From an uncultured Roseobacter sp. (GTDB taxonomy: Bacteria; Pseudomonadota; Alphaproteobacteria; Rhodobacterales; Rhodobacteraceae), in the NCBI RefSeq assembly GCF_947499265.1, contig NZ_CANMNK010000004.1, forward strand, positions 372,001 to 436,000: a DNA stretch of 64,000 nt. The letters are read 5' to 3'. Numbering within the stretch: the stretch's first letter is position 1; every line of letters begins with the position of its first letter. The notes under the pieces were generated by a model. It was not told the DNA's origin. It was given only the letters and a program-made list of their open reading frames with translations, and did no database searches. This document shows, one piece after another, positions 10,224 through 18,504 of the stretch. A program made the position numbers and the translations under genes.

Positions 10224-10412
10224 ATGAAACTCAACACCAATACCATCTCGGAGAAGATGAAGTCCGTCAAAGCCAGCTGTGGAGGCGCACCCTTCGGTGA
10301 AAAAAGAACGCAGGCCTGGAGACATTACAACGCTGCTGAGGCCGCGCACAAAGCGAATGACGACATTAAGACGAAATACGAACTCGACGCTGCCAGGAAA
10401 GCCCTTGCGTAA
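10224..10412 (+). CDS. Small hypothetical protein (62 residues)
   Basis: ATG at 10224 with AGGAAAGGA upstream. Soluble, lysine- and alanine-rich, with RTQAWRHYNAAEAAHKAN and IKTKYELDAARKALA helices; one cysteine. It looks like a small helical protein rather than a leader peptide. No family is recognised. It follows the chaperonin operon and precedes the EF-hand gene on the same strand. Confidence 0.55.
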   Translation: MKLNTNTISEKMKSVKASCGGAPFGEKRTQAWRHYNAAEAAHKANDDIKTKYELDAARKALA

Positions 10413-10490
10413 TAAATAACGGCCGCCTGAAAAAGCGGGCCAGTTTGCGCAAATGCAGAATGCAATACGCCGGGACTTGAACCGCAATCC

Positions 10491-10772
10491 ATGATGGATT
10501 GCCTTACCTTGATTGGAAAAAACGTGAAAAATGTAACTCTCGTAGCTGCCCTCATGACATCCGTCGCATTCTCCGCCAACGCAATGTCTGCCGAAATTGA
10601 TACTGACGGCGACGGCAAGGCATCCCTCGCTGAACTTCAGGTTTCATATCCTGAACTCACCGAGGAAGTGTTCGGCGACATCGACACAAATGGTGATGGG
10701 CTTGTCGACGACGAGGAAATGGCTATCGCCGTCGAGCTTGGCAACCTCGCGGATCCTGAAATCGACTCCTGA
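10491..10772 (+). CDS. Exported EF-hand protein
   Basis: 93 residues from ATG 10491. A GTG at 10524 is an equally good start and would give a more regular signal peptide (KNVTLVAALMTSVAFSANA). The mature part carries two EF-hand loops, DTDGDGKASLAEL (about 37-49) and DTNGDGLVDDEEM (about 65-77), both with the acidic positions needed for calcium. Likely a periplasmic calcium-binding protein. The next gene starts 23 bases downstream. Confidence 0.75.
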   Translation: MMDCLTLIGKNVKNVTLVAALMTSVAFSANAMSAEIDTDGDGKASLAELQVSYPELTEEVFGDIDTNGDGLVDDEEMAIAVELGNLADPEIDS

Positions 10773-10795
10773 AACCAAAGGTTGGAGTACGCGCT

Positions 10796-11152
10796 ATGCA
10801 GAATCGTGAAGCTTTCAGATGGACCTTCACAGCGTCAGGGCTTTGGCTCATCTTGTCGCCATTCATGCTTCTCGGCGGCCAATCGGCTCTAAGCAATGCC
10901 CTCGTTGGCGATGCAGGACTACTCATTCTCTCGGGGCTTTTGGCTTTGACCGTAGCGGGTTACGGCCACAACAAGCACTACCTGGTCCAGACCTACCTGG
11001 GAGTTTCCTACGGTTTGATTTTGGTAGCGGCGCCTTGGCTGTTCGGATTCACCGAACCTGTGACCGCCTGGAATGCCGGCGTCGTCGGAACGGCTTTGGT
11101 ACTGGCGGGCCTTTATGTGTTGTTACAGAAAATGTCGAAACACCACGCATAG
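10796..11152 (+). CDS. SPW-repeat membrane protein
   Basis: 118 residues with four membrane spans arranged as two similar halves: the first contains WLILSPFMLL, the second APWLFGF, the pattern of the SPW repeat family. Function of the family is unknown. It ends just before a strong terminator and is probably the last gene of the chaperonin-to-EF-hand block. Confidence 0.8.
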   Translation: MQNREAFRWTFTASGLWLILSPFMLLGGQSALSNALVGDAGLLILSGLLALTVAGYGHNKHYLVQTYLGVSYGLILVAAPWLFGFTEPVTAWNAGVVGTALVLAGLYVLLQKMSKHHA

Positions 11153-11162
11153 TGAAAACGCT

Positions 11163-11196
11163 GTGTGGGGCGGCAAACGCCCCACACTTCTTATCG
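11163..11196 (+). terminator. Rho-independent terminator after the SPW gene
   Basis: Perfect 10-bp stem GTGTGGGGCG / CGCCCCACAC with loop GCAAA, followed by TTCTTATCGTT, starting 11 bases after the stop codon. Strong GC stem with a T-rich tail on the + strand. Confidence 0.75.
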
Positions 11197-11598
11197 TTGT
11201 CCTTGCCAATATGAACCGCCCCAAGTTTACCGAAGATTGCTATTGGCCATTGACCGCGAGTCAAACGCTTCGCGACTTATAGAGGAATGGACAGCCTGTC
11301 TCACTGGACCAAGGTCGTAACCACTGGAGGTGTGCAACTCGTTTGCACTCCAAAGTGAAGGTCTGGAAAGCGCGCGAAAGCAGCCTCTTGCGCAGCCGCA
11401 GCGAATTCACACTTCGTCCGCGAACTGTGAGTTAGCCAGACGCCAAATCTTGCACATGCAGCGAATGACCGGAATGCGGGCTGCGACCGCAGCATCCTTA
11501 CCGGCCAGCGAACGGCAGGAAAGGGCCGATCCTGTTAGGGCAGTACGATCCTCAAAGTGAATATGCTGCACCGTATCCGAGCTTTGCCCGTTACGCCG
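11197..11598. other. Intergenic region without a supported gene
   Basis: About 400 bases between two convergent transcription units. Short frames exist on both strands but none has a ribosome-binding site or recognisable protein motif. Confidence 0.4.
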
Positions 11599-13143
11599 TC
11601 ATCCGCATGTGAAATCCGTCTTCGTAACGGCTCGCGTACCCCGGCTAGCGCTTAAATACTTGTGCGTTTTCGGACGACTTTTGTTGGGCTCGGTATGTAT
11701 CTCTAATGCAGTGGCTAGCGCAGCTTGATACGCGCCCCTGGACACGCGCGTCGTGCTGTAAAGAGTTGTGGTGTCTTCAGCGAGGCCGGCCGCAGCGACA
11801 ATTCTTCGTGCCGGGTCGGAAGACAGCTCTTTTGGATCAATTGCAAGCAGGTCAAGGATGCGTTCCAAAGCGTCCGTCCTCCATTGGCGTTGCATATCTT
11901 CCACTGGAAATAGGACGATTGACTTGTGCCATAGTTCGAGCCGATCAATCGTTTCAAGTTCCCAAACAACACCTGGTGAGTCCCCGAGTACGATTACAAT
12001 CACGCCAGCAGTGGGCATGAGATCCTCTACGCTCGTCTTCCAGTCGCCATCTGGATTCAGGTGCATCCGAAGAGTTCCGTCCTGCCTTTCGGGCAGATTT
12101 GGAGCGCCGATAGCAAGCACCGACCCTTGGCTGGCAAACCGACCGACAATAATCTCTTCGATGGCATGCGCGCCTGTGTCGAGATCGAAAAAACGAGGCC
12201 CCATGCCTCGCTTCAGCGCGTTGAATTCAGTTCGATCAAAGCGGAACGGGCGCAGATAAAGTGCGGCAAGCGGGTTTTTGATGGACTGGGCGACGCTTGG
12301 CGTCGCCGCAAGGCGCGCCTGCCGCAAAACCAAACGGCCAATCGTGATCAATGCGAATGCCAGAAACGCCTTGGCGATTGCTGACGCCGCTTGAAGTTCC
12401 AAAATCGATCCGCCGAGCACGACGCGGTTTTCGGAGACGGAGATAGTCGCCATCGCCCCCAGGGGTATCCCGTACAGGACGAAGGTTCCCCAGCCCAAAA
12501 GAAATGCCGCAGATACTACGAGGATGCCACTCAGCCAGCGCCAAGAGGTGTTCCCACCGTTCAAAGGACCGACGCATAACAATGCAAGGGTTTTCACCCT
12601 GGACCGCCCGAGACCCGAAGCTTCGAGCCATGACCGGACCTGCGCGTCGCGCAATCCAAGAACCCCGTAAACAGCATATGCCAAACCTACGAGGTAGATT
12701 GTCAGCCCACCCAAAAAAACTGCCAGAAAGCGCAGTGGCCAGTAGTCGCTATCCCCAATCAGGCCAAAGGAGGATGGAGAGAAGAAGAAGGGTGCGAAAA
12801 TGAACCAGACCACAAGAAAGAGGCCGAAGAGTATACGCACCATGCCCAATCGCGACGCGGTCTTAACGACCGCATCGACGCCCTGGCCCATCAAGACTGC
12901 AGCAGCACCAAGTGCCACAACGAGTGTCCAATTGACGCCGCCATACTGTCGCCCCGTCAGTGCACCAAGCCGTGTCAGTGCTGTCACATCGTTTGCAAGA
13001 GCCTCGTAGAGCCAGAGCGCACTGGCGCCCACGAACTGGCCAATGAGCCCCATAAAGACCAAATAGAGATGCACCCGAAGTGCGCGTATTCCCATATTGG
13101 CACGGCCAAAGCGCCGCGCTGCTTCGTCTATGCACCATTCCAT
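11599..13143 (-). CDS. Multi-pass membrane protein with soluble alpha/beta C-terminal domain
   Basis: 514 residues. About six or seven membrane spans occupy residues 20-290. The remaining 220 residues form a soluble domain with alternating hydrophobic strands: LYLRPFRFDRTEF, a HAIEEIIVGRFASQG helix, VLAIGAPNLPERQDG, VIVIVLGDSPGVVWELETIDR and KSIVLFPVED. This reads like a Rossmann-type or TIR/SLOG-like ligand-binding fold facing the cytoplasm. I do not recognise a named family. It stands alone between two gene-free regions. The membrane-plus-sensor architecture is reminiscent of signalling or defence effectors, but that is inference. Confidence 0.7.
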   Translation of the reverse strand: MEWCIDEAARRFGRANMGIRALRVHLYLVFMGLIGQFVGASALWLYEALANDVTALTRLGALTGRQYGGVNWTLVVALGAAAVLMGQGVDAVVKTASRLGMVRILFGLFLVVWFIFAPFFFSPSSFGLIGDSDYWPLRFLAVFLGGLTIYLVGLAYAVYGVLGLRDAQVRSWLEASGLGRSRVKTLALLCVGPLNGGNTSWRWLSGILVVSAAFLLGWGTFVLYGIPLGAMATISVSENRVVLGGSILELQAASAIAKAFLAFALITIGRLVLRQARLAATPSVAQSIKNPLAALYLRPFRFDRTEFNALKRGMGPRFFDLDTGAHAIEEIIVGRFASQGSVLAIGAPNLPERQDGTLRMHLNPDGDWKTSVEDLMPTAGVIVIVLGDSPGVVWELETIDRLELWHKSIVLFPVEDMQRQWRTDALERILDLLAIDPKELSSDPARRIVAAAGLAEDTTTLYSTTRVSRGAYQAALATALEIHTEPNKSRPKTHKYLSASRGTRAVTKTDFTCG

Positions 13144-13596
13144 GCGGAAACCTCGATCAAAGTCATCAGCCTGGCTTACGTCGACAAGGCGCTATTGTTT
13201 CGGATCGGCTTGAAACCCTTGCATGAGAGTGTGCGCAGCGTTGATCGTGTTCACGGCTTTCAGGCAACTTGGCTGTACGATTCAAGGAAAAATGTCGCAC
13301 TTTCGATTGGCGTGATTATGCGGAGAAATCGCAGTTAAGCAAACTACAGCTGTCAACGATTTGTCGTGTGATCCTTTCACGTCGTTTCAGGAATTATTGG
13401 CTGCGCAAATGCTTTGAGGTTTCTGACGGGCAGCGCGATACTTCGGGGTCGTTTCGTGCAATTTAAGTTCACTTGCGCTAACCTTACGCTTCGGCAGCGA
13501 ATGTCTTGTGTGGATGTATATGGACCCCGCCTTAATGCAACGGTCTGGTTTCGAGGTCGCGATTGCTGATGTATGCGGTATTTAGCCCCTCTCCAT
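13144..13596. other. Intergenic region without a supported gene
   Basis: About 450 bases between the membrane protein's start and the stop of the next minus-strand gene. The short frames present show no motif. It should contain the promoter of the membrane protein. Confidence 0.4.
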
Positions 13597-14334
13597 TTAC
13601 CGAGCTCGGAAGCCGTTGTCGGTCAGGATCATGCGTTCCAGATCAAGGCCAGACTTCATCGCGCCCTGCGCCACCGCCGCTTTCAGGGAATCTAGATGCT
13701 GCGGATTGGCCTGCATCTCCTGAACCGCAGAATCTATCAGGGCCGCTTGGATGAGGTAGGCCTCTGCGAACTGTTGTTTTTCGGCCTCTGATGCACTGGT
13801 CAGCGACCGGCTCGATAGAAGGGCGTTTTCAGCTTGTCGACGGACAGCCTGATAGCGCGTACGGGACGGTGTGTCGCCCGATCCTTGACTGGCCTGATAG
13901 GCGCTGATCCACCAGACCGTGTAAGCATCCGCCACATTGTTGGCATCCAGACCCATTGACGCCATCGCGCCGGCAATCATCCCCATGACATCCGAGGTCG
14001 CGAACAGGGTTTGCAGACGCGCGGCACCTGCCGGATCGGTTTCTCTGATCCGCTCGACAAAACTATTGAAGTTATCAGTCCGGCGCCCGGAGTTGGCCGT
14101 GAACTTCAGGACGGACTTGTCGAGGCCCGGCAAAGCCTGGCCGTCCGAACTCAAGACATTCCCCTGTGCGCCCTCGGCATTGCGTCTGTCCAGCAATTCC
14201 CTGTTCAGATTCGACATTGCGAAGTTTGGCGCAACCTGGATGACTGGCATGGAGAAATCCTGAGCGGGCACAGTTTGCGCCGAAAGGCCTATGATGGCCG
14301 CCGCGGCGATCAGGTGGATCGGGTGTCTTCTCAT
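13597..14334 (-). CDS. Secreted protein, DUF6683-like
   Basis: 245 residues from the ATG at 14334, chosen because GGAGAT lies just upstream and because it begins a signal peptide (RRHPIHLIAAAAIIGLSAQTV, cleaved near PAQ-DF). The mature protein is mostly helical with an AYTVWWISAYQASQG segment and a paired-helix C-terminus. It resembles the uncharacterised DUF6683 secreted family, but that match rests on general pattern. It is followed, 57 bases upstream on the same strand, by a DUF6985-like gene. Confidence 0.6.
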   Translation of the reverse strand: MRRHPIHLIAAAAIIGLSAQTVPAQDFSMPVIQVAPNFAMSNLNRELLDRRNAEGAQGNVLSSDGQALPGLDKSVLKFTANSGRRTDNFNSFVERIRETDPAGAARLQTLFATSDVMGMIAGAMASMGLDANNVADAYTVWWISAYQASQGSGDTPSRTRYQAVRRQAENALLSSRSLTSASEAEKQQFAEAYLIQAALIDSAVQEMQANPQHLDSLKAAVAQGAMKSGLDLERMILTDNGFRAR

Positions 14335-14391
14335 CGTGTAGATCTCCATTTCAGATGGTTTCCAAGATCGGAGCACCCCATGAGAGGCAGA

Positions 14392-14895
14392 CTAGGGCGC
14401 TTGAAACGTGCTGAAGGTGTCATCGTAGGACGAGTGATAGATCGCCCCAGGCGGCACGTGATCAGCATGCAGCGGCTTGTCATCAAATGCGCCGACCTTG
14501 ACCAACGTGTTGCCTTCCTTCCAGACCAGTTGCAATCCATGCTCGTCCTCCCAGTCGCAGTGCGCTTCCAGAAGCACGTAAACAACGGGCGCGCTGCCAC
14601 CGCCTGTCCCGGCCGCCACCGGCCGGGTCTTGATCGTGATCGACAGCGGGCGGACATGTCGCCAGATATCTTCCGGTTGCGCGGGGGTGGCCATTCTCTC
14701 GTCAATCCGCGCAGCATCCGCATGGGTATGCATGTCGCGGTAATAGGCATGGATGTGCGGTGTGACTGCCAAGCGGTCAGCCTGGCCCAGCTTCATGAAC
14801 CTGTGCAAAGCGTCAGCGGCGGGCGGTGCCACAGTGTCACTCAAAAGCTCTACAGAAGCGCCATCGAATAGCGGCAGACTGATCTTCTCCGACAT
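14392..14895 (-). CDS. DUF6985-like protein
   Basis: 167 residues from the in-frame ATG that begins MSEKISLPLFDG; a start 12 codons earlier is possible. The core motifs DIWRHVRPLSITI, VYVLLEAHCDWEDEHGLQLVWKEG and a final VKVGAFDD match the pattern of DUF6985 proteins, a small soluble family often seen beside SUKH-type or polymorphic-toxin immunity genes. Cytoplasmic, no enzymatic motif. It precedes the secreted DUF6683-like gene on the same strand. Confidence 0.6.
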   Translation of the reverse strand: MSEKISLPLFDGASVELLSDTVAPPAADALHRFMKLGQADRLAVTPHIHAYYRDMHTHADAARIDERMATPAQPEDIWRHVRPLSITIKTRPVAAGTGGGSAPVVYVLLEAHCDWEDEHGLQLVWKEGNTLVKVGAFDDKPLHADHVPPGAIYHSSYDDTFSTFQAP

Positions 14896-15354
14896 CCGCG
14901 TACTGACGCAGGAACTTTGTGCGCAGGTCAATAAAGAGCGCTGACCTAAGGGTTAAACGGCGTAAGTTCGCCCAACTACACCGCCGATTTCGTTAGTGAC
15001 TTTCTTCCGGACAGCTTTGACCGATGATGCCATCACGTCACATTCTCGTTCGATCAAGCAGGGAGTTCTACCCGTGCCAAACAGATCCAGAACAAAAGCG
15101 TGGTTTCAGCGTGCAGCCCATTGGCAAACGCAGGCCATCCTGGTCAGCGTTGCGGCTGAGGCCGCCGTTTCGGACCCTGTTTATTTGTCACAGATCAAGA
15201 TGGTCGGGAGGCAAGGCGCCGCCGCTTCCGGCACGGATCTTGCGGCGTTCGATCTGGCGGAGGCAGGCTTTGTTCTCCGGCGCTGATGGTCCAGGTCCAC
15301 CTTTGGGGCCGAAAAGGCAGTACAGTCTGCGCCGGCCTGCCGGACGACACCGCC
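14896..15354. other. Divergent intergenic region without a supported gene
   Basis: About 460 bases between the minus-strand DUF6985-like gene and the + strand gene at 15355. Frames present on both strands have no RBS or motif. Promoters for both flanking genes must lie here. Confidence 0.4.
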
Positions 15355-15720
15355 ATGGTACGTAAAGTTGTAATCGGCACTATGTTTCTTATCGCCGCGT
15401 TGGTGCTGGCACTCGCTGTTGTCGTTTTCGAGCCTTTCAAGCGCGTGCCGGAGCTTGGCCGCGGGCTGCCTTCGCGAGATCATGCTGCGACTGAAGAGCT
15501 TCGGTCCCGGGTTCGTGCGTTGTTTCCGACACCGATCCCGGCTACCGACATCATCACCGAGCTAGAAGCGCAGGGCTTTGCAATCGATAGCGACCATAAC
15601 GTGGCATCATTCTGGAAGAACGGTTTTCCCTGCCGTACCATCTGGCGCATATTTTGGGAAATGGACGACGATGGCACAGTGAGCTCGATCGACGCTCTTT
15701 ACGGCGGCGTCTGTCTGTAG
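15355..15720 (+). CDS. Membrane-anchored small protein of unknown function
   Basis: 121 residues. ATG 15355 was chosen because it opens directly into a membrane anchor (VRKVVIGTMFLIAALVLALA). The rest is soluble and contains FPTPIPATDIITELEAQGF and two cysteines (GFPCRTIW and a C-terminal GGVCL), so it probably faces the periplasm. No family is recognised. It lies 68 bases ahead of a SUKH-like gene. Confidence 0.55.
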   Translation: MVRKVVIGTMFLIAALVLALAVVVFEPFKRVPELGRGLPSRDHAATEELRSRVRALFPTPIPATDIITELEAQGFAIDSDHNVASFWKNGFPCRTIWRIFWEMDDDGTVSSIDALYGGVCL

Positions 15721-15788
15721 ATCTGCACTGACAAGGCGGCGAATTGTGACTGGGCTATGGGCTGTGAGATCGGATTGAAGGACTCGCG

Positions 15789-16238
15789 ATGAAAGATCTT
15801 TTGGCAAGAGTTGGGGCTGAGCAGGACAAGGCTTGCGAACCTCTTCAGGGTGCTGCCGCGCCGGATCAAATCGAAGCACTGCGGTTGGAGGCCGAGACCC
15901 GATTGTCGGCGCGGCTGCCTGATGAATTTCTGACTTACCTGTCTCTTTCAAACGGCACGGACTTCAACGGTTTGATCCTCTATGGAGCAAACAAGTCACC
16001 CGACGCACCCGGTCCGGCGGGTTTCTGGCAGGGCCTGGTTGCAGCCAATCTGGCATGGCGTGAGGGAGGGGATCACAAAGATTACGTCATCCTCGGTGAA
16101 ACAGGCATGGACCTCCTGACCGTGGATTTGCTCGGGGAGAATGCCGTCGGCCGAGACCGCGTCTCGGGAGAGGTCACGGAACGGTTCCTTTCCGCCGGTG
16201 CGATGATCGAGACCTATCTGACATCCCACCTTGGATAG
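15789..16238 (+). CDS. SMI1/KNR4 (SUKH)-like protein
   Basis: 149 residues, soluble. The segment RLPDEFLTYLSLSNGTDFNGLILYG is the hallmark of the SUKH/YrhA-type fold, followed by DYVILGETGMDLLTVD. SUKH proteins commonly act as immunity proteins that bind cognate nuclease or other toxins; no toxin domain was recognised next to it. The ATG has AAGGACTCGCG upstream. It converges with the minus-strand gene at 16256. Confidence 0.75.
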   Translation: MKDLLARVGAEQDKACEPLQGAAAPDQIEALRLEAETRLSARLPDEFLTYLSLSNGTDFNGLILYGANKSPDAPGPAGFWQGLVAANLAWREGGDHKDYVILGETGMDLLTVDLLGENAVGRDRVSGEVTERFLSAGAMIETYLTSHLG

Positions 16239-16255
16239 CTGCAGCGCGACTTCAT

Positions 16256-17371
16256 CTACTCATCGGGCAGGTCTTCAAGATCGAAATGCAGGGATGGGAC
16301 GTCGATGACCGGCTCGAATCCGAACTCGGAAACCAGTTCAAACCCCTCCGCCCGCAGCGTCTCGAGATCAACTAGTGCTGCGACGACCGCAGGTTCCGAT
16401 GTCTGCGTATCGGTGACCTCAACGAAGATACGGCCAAGATGCGCGGACCCGTCAACAGCTTGCGCGTCGCCGGCCCTGAACGTGAAACCGTCGGCACCTC
16501 GATCCGGTCTGGTCTCTGCCAACCAGGCCAGGAGCGGTTGCTTCAGGGCCACACGGATGTGGTTTTCCTTCATCGCGGGGGGCACTGAGATTGACGTTGG
16601 TCTGGCCGTCATCCGACCGTTCTCAATGGCCAACCGATACTCGATGGTCGGACCATACTTTCTCACCGGGGACCCATCGTGCCGTTGCCCCACGTAAGGC
16701 CCGGGATGCAGCACGGGCCTTTCCTGCGGCGGTACGTGACCCGCTGCCAATGGCAGGGCGCGGAGCACAATCGCTACGTCATCGGTGATCAACGCCCAGC
16801 CGGGATTGTCCGTCGGCGCCTGCGTCAGTTTCTTCATGCACGTCCGGGCGAGTGTTTCAAATCCCGCGATATCGCCCTCGATCTGCGCTGCATCGAGCAG
16901 CAGCGTCGCGTCGAGATCCAGACTTTCACCGACAGGCCGTTCCTGCGTTCGCGGGTTCGTTCCCCATCGCAGGGCGATCTCCGGAACGGCAATCGGGGCC
17001 AGCCCACAGCGGTCGAATGTCTTGAGGATATGATCGGCGATCTCGCGCTGCACATCGCGCGCCCAGAGAGATGTAACCAGTTCGCGCAGGCACCGCGATG
17101 CATCGCATCGTTTGATGAGAAGGGGGGCCAGCGGTACCGGATCATCGGCACGGATGAAGCTGACCCGGGTGTGATCGCCGCGCCCCTCGATGGCATGGAT
17201 CGCAAGGCCGGGTTCGTCCGTCCGGTCTGCCAAGTGGGTCGCCTCAACCCGCGTCAGGACTCTCCCGGTCAGCGCGCTGTCCGTTGCAACCAGAATACCA
17301 CCTGTGATCAACACAGCCGACAGAATAAGAAGTGAGATATATCTGTTCGGGGTCACTCGAAGGAACTCCAC
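16256..17371 (-). CDS. Membrane-anchored hypothetical protein
   Basis: 371 residues. One N-terminal anchor or signal (ISLLILSAVLITGGILVATD) is followed by a soluble region with three cysteines early on (KRCDASRCLREL, FDRCGLAPI), so the bulk is probably periplasmic. No known domain is recognised. It converges on the SUKH-like gene with an 18-base gap. Confidence 0.6.
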   Translation of the reverse strand: MEFLRVTPNRYISLLILSAVLITGGILVATDSALTGRVLTRVEATHLADRTDEPGLAIHAIEGRGDHTRVSFIRADDPVPLAPLLIKRCDASRCLRELVTSLWARDVQREIADHILKTFDRCGLAPIAVPEIALRWGTNPRTQERPVGESLDLDATLLLDAAQIEGDIAGFETLARTCMKKLTQAPTDNPGWALITDDVAIVLRALPLAAGHVPPQERPVLHPGPYVGQRHDGSPVRKYGPTIEYRLAIENGRMTARPTSISVPPAMKENHIRVALKQPLLAWLAETRPDRGADGFTFRAGDAQAVDGSAHLGRIFVEVTDTQTSEPAVVAALVDLETLRAEGFELVSEFGFEPVIDVPSLHFDLEDLPDE

Positions 17372-18114
17372 TACAATCCCGCTAGGTGATCGTACAACCC
17401 AGACGGGGCGCCGCCTACCCCTCGGATCGTGATGGCGACGTAATGCAGGCAGCGCCTATGGGTCCAATTAAGGCAATTTGATAAGATAGTGTTTCTGGCT
17501 CATCGAAACTGAAACGGAGCGAAGGTGAGATAGAAACGCGGACCATCGAAAGCGGCGGTTGACAAGGTAGTGAAGGACGTTACCGCAATGGTTGCGCTCA
17601 TTAGTTTTAACCGCCTTGTTGATGGTCATGGTTTCGGACAATGCTGAGTGCGACTCTAATGCTCGCGAGTTCTGGATACGCACTACCGTCTCAATGAGTG
17701 TGTGGTTTAAACAGATCAGAAATCTGGCCAAGGAGAATTTAGACTACTTACAATTTGCAAAACGCATTGCTGAGCCAAACTTAGATGACACTGCTGCTTT
17801 GGCACTTGATTGAAGCAATCGCTAAGATTGTTTGCAGGTTCATTGATCGCGGGGCCATGAAGGCAAATCTTCAAACGCTGCGTAGTACACACCGCGCCAC
17901 CGTATGAGGCACTGGACCAAGCAAAATTTTTATAAGAACTGTACCTCTGGGTACTCTTCTCACCAAAGTCCTGCACCAAATTCAAACTGTGAGAAGGGCG
18001 TATCCGAAACAAAAACAAGGCGACCCCTTCTCCCGACTCAGCGCACACTCTTAGGACAACAAATCATTTCTGGTCGCAGTCGAATGCGCTTGGGGCGTTT
18101 AATGGGCTGTAGTT
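17372..18114. other. Long AT-richer region without a supported gene
   Basis: About 740 bases. Short overlapping frames occur on both strands around 17468-17813 but neither has a recognisable domain or good RBS. Its base composition is visibly more AT-rich than its neighbours, so it may be a degraded insertion. Confidence 0.4.
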
Positions 18115-18393
18115 CTAAGCGAGCAAGTCGGACCAGTCGGAGTGCTTGCGAAATTGAGATGCCGCAAACGGGCAAAGGGGTGCGATTTTCTTTCCTTGTT
18201 CTCGCATATCGGCGACAATCCGCCTTATCAAGGCTTCGCCGAAGCCACGGCGTCGCATGGTTTGCGGCATGGTTGTGTGGTCTATGATAATCATGCGCTC
18301 GCCGGTTTTGACGAAAGTCATTTCGGCGTCGCCCTCATGGGTTCGAATGACATAGCGCCCACCAGTTTCACCGTCTTCGAGTTCGATCTTCAT
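18115..18393 (-). CDS. GNAT-family N-acetyltransferase (YjdJ-like)
   Basis: 92 residues from ATG 18393, which has GGAGAAACTG just upstream; a start 13 codons earlier lacks one. Short single-domain GNAT of the YjdJ type: TFVKTGERMIIIDHT strand, then the acetyl-CoA loop MRRRGFGEALIRRIVADMRE, then IAPLCPFAASQF. The length matches that subfamily (about 90-100). Substrate unknown. Confidence 0.8.
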   Translation of the reverse strand: MKIELEDGETGGRYVIRTHEGDAEMTFVKTGERMIIIDHTTMPQTMRRRGFGEALIRRIVADMREQGKKIAPLCPFAASQFRKHSDWSDLLA

Positions 18394-18504
18394 CAGTTTC
18401 TCCGATGTACCAGTTGGGTCGCAAGACATCACGACCTACATTCTTATTTCAATATGAGCCGGTGTGCCATTCGGCTTCCAATCCAACACGATCTGGAGGC
18501 GAAA

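Noticed and set aside
17468-17813. Overlapping frames on both strands in the AT-rich gap
   Set aside because: Considered as insertion-sequence remnants, but no transposase motif, terminal repeat or RBS could be identified.
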